Source of the DNA: Oligoflexia bacterium
GTDB taxonomy: Bacteria; Bdellovibrionota_C; UBA2361; JAFLCA01
Direction of reading: 5' to 3'
Assembly: GCA_019694465.1 (NCBI GenBank)
Contig: JAIBBV010000016.1
Location: forward strand, 1-61,996
Length of the DNA stretch: 61,996 nucleotides
The notes under the pieces are model-generated. The model worked only from the letters and a program-made list of their open reading frames with translations. It did no database searches and was not told the DNA's origin. The translations under genes were made by a program, and so were the position numbers. This document shows positions 51,095 to 60,192 of this stretch, in pieces (the stretch's first letter is position 1; each line of letters starts with the position of its first letter).

Positions 51095-52303
51095 ATGCAG
51101 CACCAACGAACACTTAGCGCTATTTTGCGCCGGGAACGCGAAAAGTACGAGAAAATGATCTTTGTGACTGGCCCACGTCAAGTTGGCAAGACTACTATTC
51201 TGCACCAACTAATCCAGTACTTTCCGGGCCCAATTTTTAATTGGGACAATCTAGATGACCGCCACTTAATATCGACTTCACCACGCTCGATTTTTGCTGA
51301 AAATGAGCATGTTTACTTTGATGAGATACACAAGGCTCCGCGCTGGAAGAATTTCTTAAAAGGTTATTTTGATAAGTATTGGGAGCAGTGCCGAATTTGG
51401 GTAACCGGCAGTGCACGTTTGGATGTTTATCGGCGTGGCGGTGATAGCTTGCTCGGTAGATACATTTTATTTCGTTTACACCCTTTTTCGGTGGGAGAGA
51501 TACTGCATCCCGATCAAGTACCTTGCGAACTTGAGATTGCTGATATCCTGGAATCTGACGAGACAGATCTGCCCAAAGCCCATGAGGCGTGGGAGAGACT
51601 GAAGGTTCATGGCGGTTTCCCTGAGAGCTTTCTGACGCAGTCGTTAGAATTTACTAGAAAATGGCGAGCACAGCGGCATGAGCGCTTAGTTAGAGAAGAT
51701 ATTAGGGATCTGACACGAATTCGTGAACTGGCCCTACTTGAGCAGATGGTAGCTCTTATCCCGTCCCGAATTGGACAACCTTTCAGTTTGAATGCTATGC
51801 GGGAAGATCTCGAAGTGTCTCATGATTCTATTCGACTGTGGACTCAGTGCCTTGAAGAGTTTTACTATTTTTATTTCATCTCTCCCTATAGTAAGCGGAT
51901 GCCGAGAGCGTCAAAAAAAGAGAGAAAGGTCTACCTGTGGGACTATTCAGAGGTTTCGGAAGCGGGAGCTCTCTTTGAAAATATGGTGGCCTCACATCTG
52001 CTGAAGTGGGCTCACACAACACAGGATATGGGGTATAGGGAAATTAATATAAATTATATTAAGAATAAGGAGAAGCAGGAGGTTGACTTCCTGGTTACTC
52101 GTGAAAAAACCCCACTCCTACTAATCGAGGCTAAGCTAAGTGATGAGACTCCCTCGAGGCAAGCTTTAAAACTGAGTGCGCAGCTTGGCAATATCCCAGT
52201 TTTACAACTTGTCGATCGGCCCGGTGTCTTCATGAAGAGAAAATGTGAGGGGATTCAGTGGACCTTAATGAGTGCTAGCAGATTCTGCAAGGCCTTGCCG
52301 TAG
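51095..52303 (+). CDS. AAA+ ATPase with C-terminal DUF4143 (COG1373 type)
   Basis: About 402 residues. Walker A GPRQVGKTT, Walker B HVYFDEIHKAPRW, and sensor region VTGSARLDVYRRGGDSLLGRY identify the AAA_14 ATPase domain. The C-terminal DUF4143 domain ends with EVDFLVTREKTPLLLIEAK, an E-V-D-F...E-x-K pattern like a PD-(D/E)xK nuclease core. Such genes are often mobile and of unsettled function. ATG 51059 within the palindrome would add 12 residues; ATG 51095 gives the usual N-terminus. Lone gene inside the island, reading toward the convergent uup gene. Confidence 0.9.
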   Translation: MQHQRTLSAILRREREKYEKMIFVTGPRQVGKTTILHQLIQYFPGPIFNWDNLDDRHLISTSPRSIFAENEHVYFDEIHKAPRWKNFLKGYFDKYWEQCRIWVTGSARLDVYRRGGDSLLGRYILFRLHPFSVGEILHPDQVPCELEIADILESDETDLPKAHEAWERLKVHGGFPESFLTQSLEFTRKWRAQRHERLVREDIRDLTRIRELALLEQMVALIPSRIGQPFSLNAMREDLEVSHDSIRLWTQCLEEFYYFYFISPYSKRMPRASKKERKVYLWDYSEVSEAGALFENMVASHLLKWAHTTQDMGYREININYIKNKEKQEVDFLVTREKTPLLLIEAKLSDETPSRQALKLSAQLGNIPVLQLVDRPGVFMKRKCEGIQWTLMSASRFCKALP

Positions 52304-52530
52304 CTCTTATAACTCGAAATTTACTGGAGTATAAAAAAGAATTGCCTGTTTAGAATCACTGGCGTGCGCCAATCAAATCGGCACAAGAAACCGCGCACTC
52401 TGGATCGATCGAGAGTTTTGGTCGCACCGTTTCCCCGTAGAGAATCTACCTGTGATCAATCAATGCCGTGATAACGACGGAACTAAAGACGTTCCACGGC
52501 TTTGTGCACTCTTGAGAACAGGTAAATTCC

Positions 52531-52552
52531 TTTTTTTTGGGGGGGGGGGGGG
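52531..52552. repeat. Homopolymer tract T8 G14
   Basis: Eight T followed by fourteen G, 12 nt beyond the uup stop codon and at the island boundary. Tracts of this length are prone to slippage and to sequencing error, so the length may be variable or wrong. The rest of 52304-52563 has no gene. Confidence 0.85.
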
Positions 52553-52563
52553 AACTATTATAC

Positions 52564-54345
52564 CTATTCGAGGGTTTTGGCCTTTAGCTCACTCCAGCGC
52601 GCAAAAAAGGAATCAACTTCTGCTTGAACGGGGGCCAGCTTTTGGCAGGCTGCGTTTAGCTGTTCGGAGCTGGAAGCTATAGCGGGGTCGTTCATTTGAG
52701 CCTCAATTTCTTTTAACTGCGCTTCCTTTGATGAAATCTTGCGCTCGATCTTTTCATACTCATGCTTCTCAGTAAATGTAAGTCCGCTGCGCTTTGTTGG
52801 TGTTTTGGTTGTTTCAAGCTTGGTTTCAGCAGTGCGCTCCGCAGGTAACAGCGCCAACCAGTTCAGCCACTGCTCGTGATCGGCAAAAAGCTCAGATTGT
52901 CCACGTCCAGAAAGTCCAACGACAGCCTGACACACTCTGTCGAGTAGGGCGCGATCGTGTGTAACCAGAATCAGAGCGCCTGGGAACTCAAGCAGTGCAT
53001 CCTCCAAGACTTCCAATGTTTGAATATCAAGGTCGTTGGTGGGTTCGTCCAGTACAAGCACATCAGCCGGCTCTACCATTAGACGGGCTAAAATTGCTCG
53101 CGCTTGTTCGCCGCCTGAGAGCTTACTGACAGGCAATGAAAGTTGTTCACTTCGGAAGAGGAAGCGACGTGCCCATCCTGCAACGTGGATTTCCTCGCCA
53201 TTAAACACCACCGCGTCAGTGTCCCGTGCCAGCACTTGTTTCAAAGTCTGGTCGCGATTTACTCCGCTCCTCATTTGATCGAGAAAAGCAGTTCTCAAGC
53301 GCGAAGCCAGCACTACTCGACCTGAAGTAGGTGGCAGCACTCCTAAAACAGTGCGTAAGAAGGTAGTTTTGCCACTGCCATTTGGGCCCAACACGCCCAA
53401 CTTGCTGCCCGGACAAAGCACGAAACTTAAGCCTGCAAAAAGAGCTCGCCCCTCAATTGCCTGTCCCAAGTTTTCAGCCTTAACAAGTTCTTTGCTCTTT
53501 CGCCCTGTCGCTGAGAATTCTAATTTCGCACTGGACTCGTGGCGCGTTAAACCCTGTAGCTCCGCAATAAGATCCTTGGCCTGATCTGTGCGGGCTTTAT
53601 CCTTTTTGCGCTGAGCCTTTGCCCCTCGTCGCAGCCAGGCTACTTCACGTCGCACTATGTTGGCTAAACTAGCCCGGTACTGCTCAACTTGTTCCAGATA
53701 TACCGCGCGCGTTTCAAGAAAGTCAGCATAGCTTCCTTTTACAGCAAGGCATCCATTTGGATACTGCGGATCAATTTCGACAACACGCTCAGCGCTATTT
53801 TGTATAAAATAGCGGTCGTGGCTGATGAAAACACTTGCGAAGGGCGCATTTTTTAGTACGCCCTCCAGCCATAGCACTCCTGCTATGTCGAGGTGATTAG
53901 TCGGCTCGTCTAAGAGTAATAGCTCTGGCTCTTGAATTAGAGCGCGGGCGATCGCTAGACGTTTGCGTTCGCCGCCGGACATGTTATCGACTGACTGCGC
54001 TTTGTCCCGAAAGCCAATCAAGGCCATAATTTCGCCGATACGCTTTTCTCTTGAGTGTGCGTGTTCGGGTAGCGCGGCATTCAAAGTCTCATAGGCGCTT
54101 GTGCCGGGGGTAAATACGTCAATCTGAGGCACAAGTGCTAGGCGCAGGTCGCGCTTGCGAGCAACCGCTCCTTCATCCGGTTCCTCAAGTCCTGCCAGAA
54201 TCTTGATAAAGGTAGACTTACCAGAGCCGTTACGGCCAACAATGGCAACACGCTCACCAGCCTCGATTCCCAGAGTTAAGCCAGAGAAGAGGGGAGTGAT
54301 GCCAAAAATCTTCGATACTTTTTGTGCACTTAGAACAGGCGCCAT
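52564..54345 (-). CDS. uup: ABC-F ATPase Uup
   Basis: 593 residues with two ABC domains: Walker A GRNGSGKST and GPNGSGKTT, signatures MSGGERKRLAIARAL and LSGGEQARAILARL, Walker B LLLLDEPTNHLD and VLVLDEPTNDLD. Both catalytic Glu are intact. A linker with charged helices separates them. The C-terminal ~85 residues (TFTEKHEYEKIERKISSKE..) form the coiled coil typical of Uup, which binds branched DNA and ribosomes. There are no membrane segments, as expected for ABC-F. Its last 518 bp are repeated at 47481-47998 on the far side of the island. Divergent from the 54461 gene. Confidence 0.93.
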   Translation of the reverse strand: MAPVLSAQKVSKIFGITPLFSGLTLGIEAGERVAIVGRNGSGKSTFIKILAGLEEPDEGAVARKRDLRLALVPQIDVFTPGTSAYETLNAALPEHAHSREKRIGEIMALIGFRDKAQSVDNMSGGERKRLAIARALIQEPELLLLDEPTNHLDIAGVLWLEGVLKNAPFASVFISHDRYFIQNSAERVVEIDPQYPNGCLAVKGSYADFLETRAVYLEQVEQYRASLANIVRREVAWLRRGAKAQRKKDKARTDQAKDLIAELQGLTRHESSAKLEFSATGRKSKELVKAENLGQAIEGRALFAGLSFVLCPGSKLGVLGPNGSGKTTFLRTVLGVLPPTSGRVVLASRLRTAFLDQMRSGVNRDQTLKQVLARDTDAVVFNGEEIHVAGWARRFLFRSEQLSLPVSKLSGGEQARAILARLMVEPADVLVLDEPTNDLDIQTLEVLEDALLEFPGALILVTHDRALLDRVCQAVVGLSGRGQSELFADHEQWLNWLALLPAERTAETKLETTKTPTKRSGLTFTEKHEYEKIERKISSKEAQLKEIEAQMNDPAIASSSEQLNAACQKLAPVQAEVDSFFARWSELKAKTLE

Positions 54346-54460
54346 ACGTTGCTGTCTATTCTGTCTTGTTCAGACCTGATTGTAAAATATGCCCCATTCC
54401 CCCTTTGCAAACGCGGTCCGGCTCGCTTAGTTTTAACGTACAATTTCAACGGCGACTTTT

Positions 54461-56461
54461 ATGCGAAAATGGAACTATCTTTTGCCCCTTGTCTTCCTAA
54501 CCGGCGCAGCGGTGTTAGTGATTGAGGTGGTAGCGGTTAGAATTCTGTCCCCATACTTTGGAAATACCATCTTCAATTTTTCGAGCGTTTTGACCACTAT
54601 CCTCTTAGCTTTGTCGGTGGGCTATTACTATGGAGGACTCCACGCTGATAGGGAGCCTTCTGAAAAATACTTTTTTAAGCTGATTGGATTCAGCGGAATC
54701 TTAGTCCTTATCTTCCATGCCTTGGGCCTATTCTTGCTGCCAGTTTTGGCCTATGCGCTTACTACGGTTGAGGGCCCACTTGTTACGGCTCTGATTCTGT
54801 TTTTTGTGCCAAACCTCTTGTTGGGGATGCTTTCTCCATACGCTATTAAGCTACAAGCTGATAAGTATCCACAGCGTGGAATCGGGCGCATTTCGGGCAC
54901 CACATTTTTCTGGTCAACCTGCGGCTCAATTAGCGGCAGCCTCGGAGCAGGCTTTATATTCATTCCGTACTTTGGAGTGAATCAGATTATGCTCGGTACC
55001 GGTGTGTTGCTGGTCCTGCTTGGTGCTTGTGGATATTTCTTTGTTCCTCAGCGGCCTGCATCAGCGCTTGTGATCACCGCCTTGGGTCTATTACTTGCGA
55101 TGCTTATACCTTTAATCCCATCCTTTGAGGCTGACGCGCTTTACATGCGGGACGGCGTATACGAGCGCATATCAGTCTGGAAGGAAGTGATTGATGACAA
55201 AAGTTCGCTAGTCTTGCGCCAAGATAAGACAATGTCAGGAGCTGTTTTCACGGATTCTGATGAACCAGCATTTCCTGTTTTGCGATTTTATCATTTGGCG
55301 GAGTTGATCCCAGGTGGCCCCAAGCGCGTACTTGTAATCGGGGGCGGGGCATTCTTAGTCCCTAAAATGTTGGTACAGGAGTTTCCCAATGCGATTGTAG
55401 ATGTAGTTGAAATTGAGCCAAAACTCCAAGATGTAGCCGAGCGCTATTTCGGACTGCCTAAAAGCGATCGCTTACGGGTGCACATCAGCGACGGAAGACG
55501 GTTTCTGCATGATGTGACGGAGCCCTATGATTTGATTTTTGGAGATGCCTATCATTCCCTGTACTCAATTCCTGCACACTTTACGACGCAAGAATTTTTC
55601 TCCCTAGTGCAGAGTAAGCTTAGTCCAGATGGATTCTTTTTCGGCAATTTTATTGGAAGCATCTCTCGTTCGCGCCCCTCGTTGACAATGTCTGAGATGC
55701 GCACCTTTAAGGAGAGCTTCAAAGATAGCTACTTCTTTGCTGCTGAGTCGAGCCGATTCTATGATCCACAAAACCTGATCTTTGTGGGGCTGGCAGCTAA
55801 TAGCCGCTTGTCTTTTGAAGAGCGCATGCGTAGCGCAGCAGCGACCCCATTTTTTAGAGATCTACCGACGCTTTCTGTCGATCCAGCTCGCTTTGCGCTC
55901 GACCGCTATGCTCTGCTTACTGACGACTATGCGCCTGTCGATTATATGACATCGCGCGTAGCCAGGCTGCATGCTCGCCGTCTGTCGGACTCAACTGTTT
56001 TAGATTCTGGCGAATTATTGGAGCTTGAAAATCAATTAGGCAATGATTGGGGCCGCCTTACCCGTGAGTTGCATGTGCTACTCAATGATGCTCAAGAAGA
56101 TGATAGTGCTCTTAATGGCTGGCTTGGAGCAGCTGATGGGCCTCGGGTAACTTGCATAGTAGAGGGAGACTCGGGCAGTCGAGCGGTTGCACTTTTGATC
56201 CTACAGACACTTGCGACTAGGCATGCTAGCGCTAAAATTCGCTTAGATGTGCGCTTTCTACGTGATGGCAAGGCTAGTGAGGCAACTCAAAGCTTGGGGC
56301 GGCCGATCCTCAATATTCAAGCCCTCAAGCATAGTGCTCCTGTTTTTAGCGTCACTTCACTGGGTGCTGTAGTGGAGCCAGGTCGAGATAAAATTGATTA
56401 TGAAAAGGCCACTGTTCTTGTAGTCAGCCTTGTGAAATGGATACTTTCACAGGCATTATGA
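54461..56461 (+). CDS. Membrane protein fused to a spermidine-synthase-like domain
   Basis: 666 residues. The first ~220 residues make about seven membrane helices (LVFLTGAAVLVIEVVAVRIL to ALGLLLAMLIPLIP). Residues ~265-460 are a Rossmann methyltransferase-like domain of the spermidine synthase family: RVLVIGGGAFLVPKML, DVVEIEPKL, HISDGRRFL, GDAYHSLYSIPAHFTT. The first helix GAAVLVIEVVAVRILSPYFG is typical of 'fused MFS/spermidine synthase' proteins. A further ~140 C-terminal residues (TCIVEGDSGSRAVALLIL..) form an unrecognised alpha/beta domain. Substrate unknown; polyamine synthesis is not proven. The next gene overlaps its stop (ATGA). Confidence 0.88.
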   Translation: MRKWNYLLPLVFLTGAAVLVIEVVAVRILSPYFGNTIFNFSSVLTTILLALSVGYYYGGLHADREPSEKYFFKLIGFSGILVLIFHALGLFLLPVLAYALTTVEGPLVTALILFFVPNLLLGMLSPYAIKLQADKYPQRGIGRISGTTFFWSTCGSISGSLGAGFIFIPYFGVNQIMLGTGVLLVLLGACGYFFVPQRPASALVITALGLLLAMLIPLIPSFEADALYMRDGVYERISVWKEVIDDKSSLVLRQDKTMSGAVFTDSDEPAFPVLRFYHLAELIPGGPKRVLVIGGGAFLVPKMLVQEFPNAIVDVVEIEPKLQDVAERYFGLPKSDRLRVHISDGRRFLHDVTEPYDLIFGDAYHSLYSIPAHFTTQEFFSLVQSKLSPDGFFFGNFIGSISRSRPSLTMSEMRTFKESFKDSYFFAAESSRFYDPQNLIFVGLAANSRLSFEERMRSAAATPFFRDLPTLSVDPARFALDRYALLTDDYAPVDYMTSRVARLHARRLSDSTVLDSGELLELENQLGNDWGRLTRELHVLLNDAQEDDSALNGWLGAADGPRVTCIVEGDSGSRAVALLILQTLATRHASAKIRLDVRFLRDGKASEATQSLGRPILNIQALKHSAPVFSVTSLGAVVEPGRDKIDYEKATVLVVSLVKWILSQAL

Positions 56462-57366
56462 ATTCTACGCGCGAAACAGCTTCAAGACGTGGCTCTCGGT
56501 CAGCCTTGCTAGGAGTTGCCGTCAACGCAGTTTTGGCGCTGATTAAGGGCAGTGCCGGATTCTTTGGGAATTCCTATGCCTTAGTCGCCGATGCCATCGA
56601 ATCTGCTTCTGATGTGGTGGCGTCTTTGATCGTTTTCGCAGCATTACGTGTGGCGGGGCGGCCGGCTGATAAAAACCACCCCTATGGTCATGGAAAGTTT
56701 GAGCCGCTAGCGACACTTGCTACAGCATTATTCCTGCTTGGCGCCGCTATTTTGATTTGCGTTGAAAGCGTGCGAGAAATTGTTACCCCCCATCATGCGC
56801 CTGAACCATACACGCTCTTGGTGCTGTTGGCAGTAATCCTGGTTAAGGAAACCCTATTTCGAAGGGTATTTGCGATTGGTGATGAAGTCGCCAGTTCAGC
56901 CGTAAAAGCGGATGCATGGCACCACCGTAGTGACGCTATTACATCAGCTGCCGCCTTTGTCGGGATTTCGATCGCTCTGCTGGGCGGGCCGGGGTATGAG
57001 AGCGCAGATGATTTTGCAGCATTGATTGCAGCTGGAGTAATTGCACTGAACGCTGTGCACCTTCTTAAACCGGCTCTCATGGAGCTCGTTGATACAGCGC
57101 CTGATCCCGCGATTGCTGAACAGGTGCGGAACATCGCGGCTAAAATCCCCGGTGTTTTGGGCACGCATAAATGTTGGGTACGCAAGACAGGTTTTGAGTA
57201 TTACGTCGACCTCGATATTTTGTGTAACCCCGATGCCAGTATTCGGCAGGGGCATGAAATCGCGCATAATGTAAATGACGCTGTGCGCGCGCAGTTGCCA
57301 GTTGTAGCGCACGTACTCATTCATGTGGAGCCAGTCGATGATTACGGCAGGCGTAGCCGAGATTGA
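56458..57366 (+). CDS. Cation diffusion facilitator (CDF) metal exporter
   Basis: 302 residues from ATG 56458, which overlaps the preceding stop as ATGA. Six membrane helices; metal-binding motifs VADAIESASDVVASL (D-x3-S-x-D variant) and ADAWHHRSDAITS (H-x3-D). Between helices, NHPYGHGKFEPLA is the family hallmark. The C-terminal ~90 residues (RNIAAKIPGVLGTHKCWVRK, HVLIHVEP) form the cytoplasmic ferredoxin-like dimer domain. It exports Zn, Fe, Mn or Co in exchange for protons. Co-translation with the spermidine-synthase-like gene suggests a shared role. Confidence 0.92.
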   Translation: MNSTRETASRRGSRSALLGVAVNAVLALIKGSAGFFGNSYALVADAIESASDVVASLIVFAALRVAGRPADKNHPYGHGKFEPLATLATALFLLGAAILICVESVREIVTPHHAPEPYTLLVLLAVILVKETLFRRVFAIGDEVASSAVKADAWHHRSDAITSAAAFVGISIALLGGPGYESADDFAALIAAGVIALNAVHLLKPALMELVDTAPDPAIAEQVRNIAAKIPGVLGTHKCWVRKTGFEYYVDLDILCNPDASIRQGHEIAHNVNDAVRAQLPVVAHVLIHVEPVDDYGRRSRD

Positions 57367-57374
57367 GCTGTCTG

Positions 57375-57439
57375 TTGTACAGGCTGGGTGTCTTAATTAA
57401 CGCAAGTACCAGGCGGCTTTGTCTTTATGACCTGTACAA
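57375..57439. promoter_or_regulatory. Inverted repeat after the CDF gene
   Basis: TTGTACAGG (57375-57383) and CCTGTACAA (57431-57439) are perfect 9-bp arms, 47 nt apart, between two convergent genes. No U-run follows. It could be an extended terminator stem or a small insertion scar. Confidence 0.4.
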
Positions 57440-57520
57440 ATACTTACTCGAAGCCATCTGCATACCATTCAGAAGACTACTTATTGCTGAATTCGAGAGT
57501 TTGCGGTTTAGAGCAAAGAT

Positions 57521-58525
57521 TTAAGCGAGGGTAGCGATATAGCGCGCAACCTCTTTTGCTACCCGCCAGCACTCATCGGGGGCTAGACGCACTGCTCCCA
57601 TCCCTAGTCGATTAAAATTTCCGCCCCAGGTTGTTATGGGCCTACCATCAGTTGAAACGGGGTGGGTGTTCATTGTATCGGCTGCGTGAAGCAATCCATG
57701 TTCCAAAGATAGCTGAGAGGCCTCTTTGGTACCTGCAAAGACAGACACCCAGCCTAATTCGCGGCGTGCCAGTACGCAAATTTCCACAGTACAGTCACCA
57801 TTATCCCGTAGACCACAAAAAGTTGGTGGATGGAATCCAGCGCTAGTAGTTTCGTCAACGGCTACAACCGAGATATTTCGCCCACGAAAGACCTCTCTGT
57901 TAAATGATTCGGCTAGAGCGATTCGATGTTCCTCCTGTCCTGCTATTTCGGCGAACTGATCTAAACTTTTAGCGCGCAAAATCTCATCTATCTTACCCGC
58001 AAGTTTTGGTAGATCGGCTACTCTTGCTAGCTTAGAGGCATGATAGTTAGCTATTGCCAGTGCTACTGACTCTGCCCCGCTCCAACTTGGCCAACCATGA
58101 ACTAGGTCAGTTAAAAATCGATCAGCTGCTTCCGCAAATACCTGTAAGCGCATTCCAGAGCCAATTTCTTCGCGTGTGTGCGGGAAAACTCCCAGTAGAC
58201 ACCCTAGTGCGACTGCCTTGGCGACATTGGCTGGCTCGGTCGTTGCCAAGACAAGTGGCTTGTTGGCGAATTCACCAAACCGTCTAAATCCAGCCTGTGC
58301 GTAGCCATCATGATTGCCGGGTTTAGGACTGGGCATTCCAAAGCCGGGGCTACTGAAATCGGCATTTAAGTTTTTCCCTCCGAACTGAGCCGCCAGCAGT
58401 ATTGCGCTAGCGTTTTCGCGCAGGGGCAAGGCATCTTCAGGCCTGCCAAGTGCGGCGATTGCTACGCCAGAAGTAAGTCTTTCTCGAAGAGGATTAGGAA
58501 CGCCTTTGTCATGCTCAACTGCCAT
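57521..58525 (-). CDS. Unknown soluble protein
   Basis: 334 residues from ATG 58525; a start at 58564 adds 13 residues with no support. It has alpha/beta character with no signal peptide. Distinct segments are SAILLAAQFGGKNLNAD, SSPGFGMPSPKPGNHDGY, and near the C-terminus HPVSTDGRPITTWGGNFNRLGMG. The last resembles the GGGH turn of DHHA1 phosphoesterases, but the N-terminal DHH motifs are absent, so I do not assign it. It is divergent from the glycosyltransferase gene by 84 nt. Confidence 0.75.
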   Translation of the reverse strand: MAVEHDKGVPNPLRERLTSGVAIAALGRPEDALPLRENASAILLAAQFGGKNLNADFSSPGFGMPSPKPGNHDGYAQAGFRRFGEFANKPLVLATTEPANVAKAVALGCLLGVFPHTREEIGSGMRLQVFAEAADRFLTDLVHGWPSWSGAESVALAIANYHASKLARVADLPKLAGKIDEILRAKSLDQFAEIAGQEEHRIALAESFNREVFRGRNISVVAVDETTSAGFHPPTFCGLRDNGDCTVEICVLARRELGWVSVFAGTKEASQLSLEHGLLHAADTMNTHPVSTDGRPITTWGGNFNRLGMGAVRLAPDECWRVAKEVARYIATLA

Positions 58526-58609
58526 ACGACAGAAAAGTATACGTCTACACTTGGCTGTACTCAAATCCCAGGCTATCCCTAAGCCTATACATCGGATAGC
58601 CTATAGGGC

Positions 58610-60091
58610 ATGCAAGTGGCTGAAACTAAGGATAATTCTTGGGGCAGGGAAGAGTTACTGCTTATGGCAGCGACACTTTTGGTGTTGGCTGTATTTCTGC
58701 GCCAAGGGGTACTCTTTCGTACCCTATGGATCGACGAAAGCGTCACATTTTGGGTTATTAAGGATTCGCTGGCGGAGGCCTGGCAGAGAGCTTTTGCTTT
58801 TCAGGGGCAGTCGCCACTCTACTTTTGTTTGCTATGGTTTTGGAAGCAGCTTGCCGGGGGTAGCGAGCTAGCGCTCAGAATTCCATCCCTTGCGTTTCTC
58901 GCTGGGGCATTCATGGTCATCGCCTCACTTGCACAGCGCATGTTTGGCTTTCCTGCTGCCTTGGTAACTACATTAACCCTGCTTACATCAACAAGAGTTG
59001 AGTTGATGTTAAGTGCTAGGCCGTATGCCTTTGGCTTTTTCTTCACATTCCTATCTCTACAGGCGCTAATTAATTGGTGCAGATTGCAAAGTGCCGGACA
59101 GGCGCTGCTGTTTATTTTTTCTTCAGCCTTGATGCTTTATGGGCATTCACTCTTTGTTTTCTTTTTTATAGTTCACTTGCTTGCTTACCTACATGCACGA
59201 GGGCAAGGCTCGACTTTGTCGCCGCTAAAGTTACTCTTGGCATGGATAGCGGCTTTGCTGTGTTTTGCACCAGGCATTTTGCAGCTTATGGCGCTAAGCA
59301 CGCAAAAGGAAGTGTTGGAGTTTGAAGAGTTGCCGGCGTTCTCAGAAATTTTGGAAGCCTATTTTTCTAAAAGTATCTTCATAGCTGCTTGTGTTACATT
59401 TGTGCTCGGTAAATCCGCGCTCAATGGCGCTCGCGTTAAACTTTCAAGCGTTTCACGACAGACTTGGCTGGGGCTGTTGATATGGTATGTGCTTCCGCCG
59501 CTGATCTTTTATGTACTTTGTTACTTTAGTGGCACCTCGATTTTTAAGAGTCGCTATTACGTTTGGCAGGTTGGGGCGCTAGCCTTGGCTTATGCAGCTT
59601 TTGTATCCTGCCTTCAACCAGCGCGATTCAAGCAGCTAGCAGTGTTGGTGCTAGCAGGAGCTATCCTTGTGAATGCATTTGGACATGGCATTTACGATGA
59701 AGGTTGGAAAAGCGCGACAGCTAAAATATATGCAATTGAGAGCGAAAAGCCTGTAGCGCTAATGGTGCAGCCAGGGCTAGTTGAGAGCAAAAGTTTAGAA
59801 TGGTTAGCGTCGGCCGATACTAGAGAATATTTGGGTGCACCGCTTTCCTATTACGCTCCCAATCTTAGATTCGACCTATTGCCACTTAGCGTGGAGACCC
59901 ATGCTGCTGCACAATATGTGGCTAGCGCACTACCTAAGGGAGACTTCTTGTTGCTGGCTTATCAGGTTAAGCAGTCATTGCTCGACCTGCTTCAGCAGCA
60001 AGGTTATGCGCGTAAAGAAACATTGCAAGATGGGCACGATGTGGTGCTGTATCGATATAGCCTGGTCGAGTCAGGGGCATCAGGAAAATAA
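58610..60091 (+). CDS. GT39/ArnT-like membrane glycosyltransferase
   Basis: 493 residues with about ten membrane helices. The first extracytoplasmic loop has RTLWIDESVTFWVI, with the Asp-Glu pair that is the catalytic signature of polyprenol-phosphate-dependent GT-C enzymes (PMT_2/ArnT). QGQSPLYFCLLWFWKQL and ELALRIPSLAF are conserved helices of that fold. A ~110-residue soluble C-terminal part follows (KPVALMVQPGLVESKS..). It probably transfers a lipid-linked sugar to an envelope acceptor in the periplasm; acceptor unknown. Confidence 0.88.
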   Translation: MQVAETKDNSWGREELLLMAATLLVLAVFLRQGVLFRTLWIDESVTFWVIKDSLAEAWQRAFAFQGQSPLYFCLLWFWKQLAGGSELALRIPSLAFLAGAFMVIASLAQRMFGFPAALVTTLTLLTSTRVELMLSARPYAFGFFFTFLSLQALINWCRLQSAGQALLFIFSSALMLYGHSLFVFFFIVHLLAYLHARGQGSTLSPLKLLLAWIAALLCFAPGILQLMALSTQKEVLEFEELPAFSEILEAYFSKSIFIAACVTFVLGKSALNGARVKLSSVSRQTWLGLLIWYVLPPLIFYVLCYFSGTSIFKSRYYVWQVGALALAYAAFVSCLQPARFKQLAVLVLAGAILVNAFGHGIYDEGWKSATAKIYAIESEKPVALMVQPGLVESKSLEWLASADTREYLGAPLSYYAPNLRFDLLPLSVETHAAAQYVASALPKGDFLLLAYQVKQSLLDLLQQQGYARKETLQDGHDVVLYRYSLVESGASGK

Positions 60092-60095
60092 GAGC

Positions 60096-60170
60096 CCGTA
60101 ACAAAAATGCCCTAAGCAAACTTAAAGGGATCGCATTGCGAGCAAAGCGATCCACTCAATTCTGTTACGG
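60096..60170. repeat. Dispersed GTTACG repeat, copy 3, between convergent genes
   Basis: CCGTAACA (60096-60103) pairs with TGTTACGG (60163-60170). Inside, GGATCGC (60128-60134) pairs with GCGATCC (60147-60153) around ATTGCGAGCAAA. The nested stem and the CA(A)TT(C/T)TGTTACG tail relate it to 263-316. Lying between the GT39 and pdxT 3' ends, it may also end transcription. Confidence 0.6.
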
Positions 60171-60192
60171 AATTTAAGTAAATTGGGCGAGT

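Noticed and set aside
57521..58525. DHH/DHHA1 phosphoesterase
   Set aside because: Only a GGN-x-x-R-x-G turn resembles DHHA1; the catalytic DHH and DxD motifs are absent.
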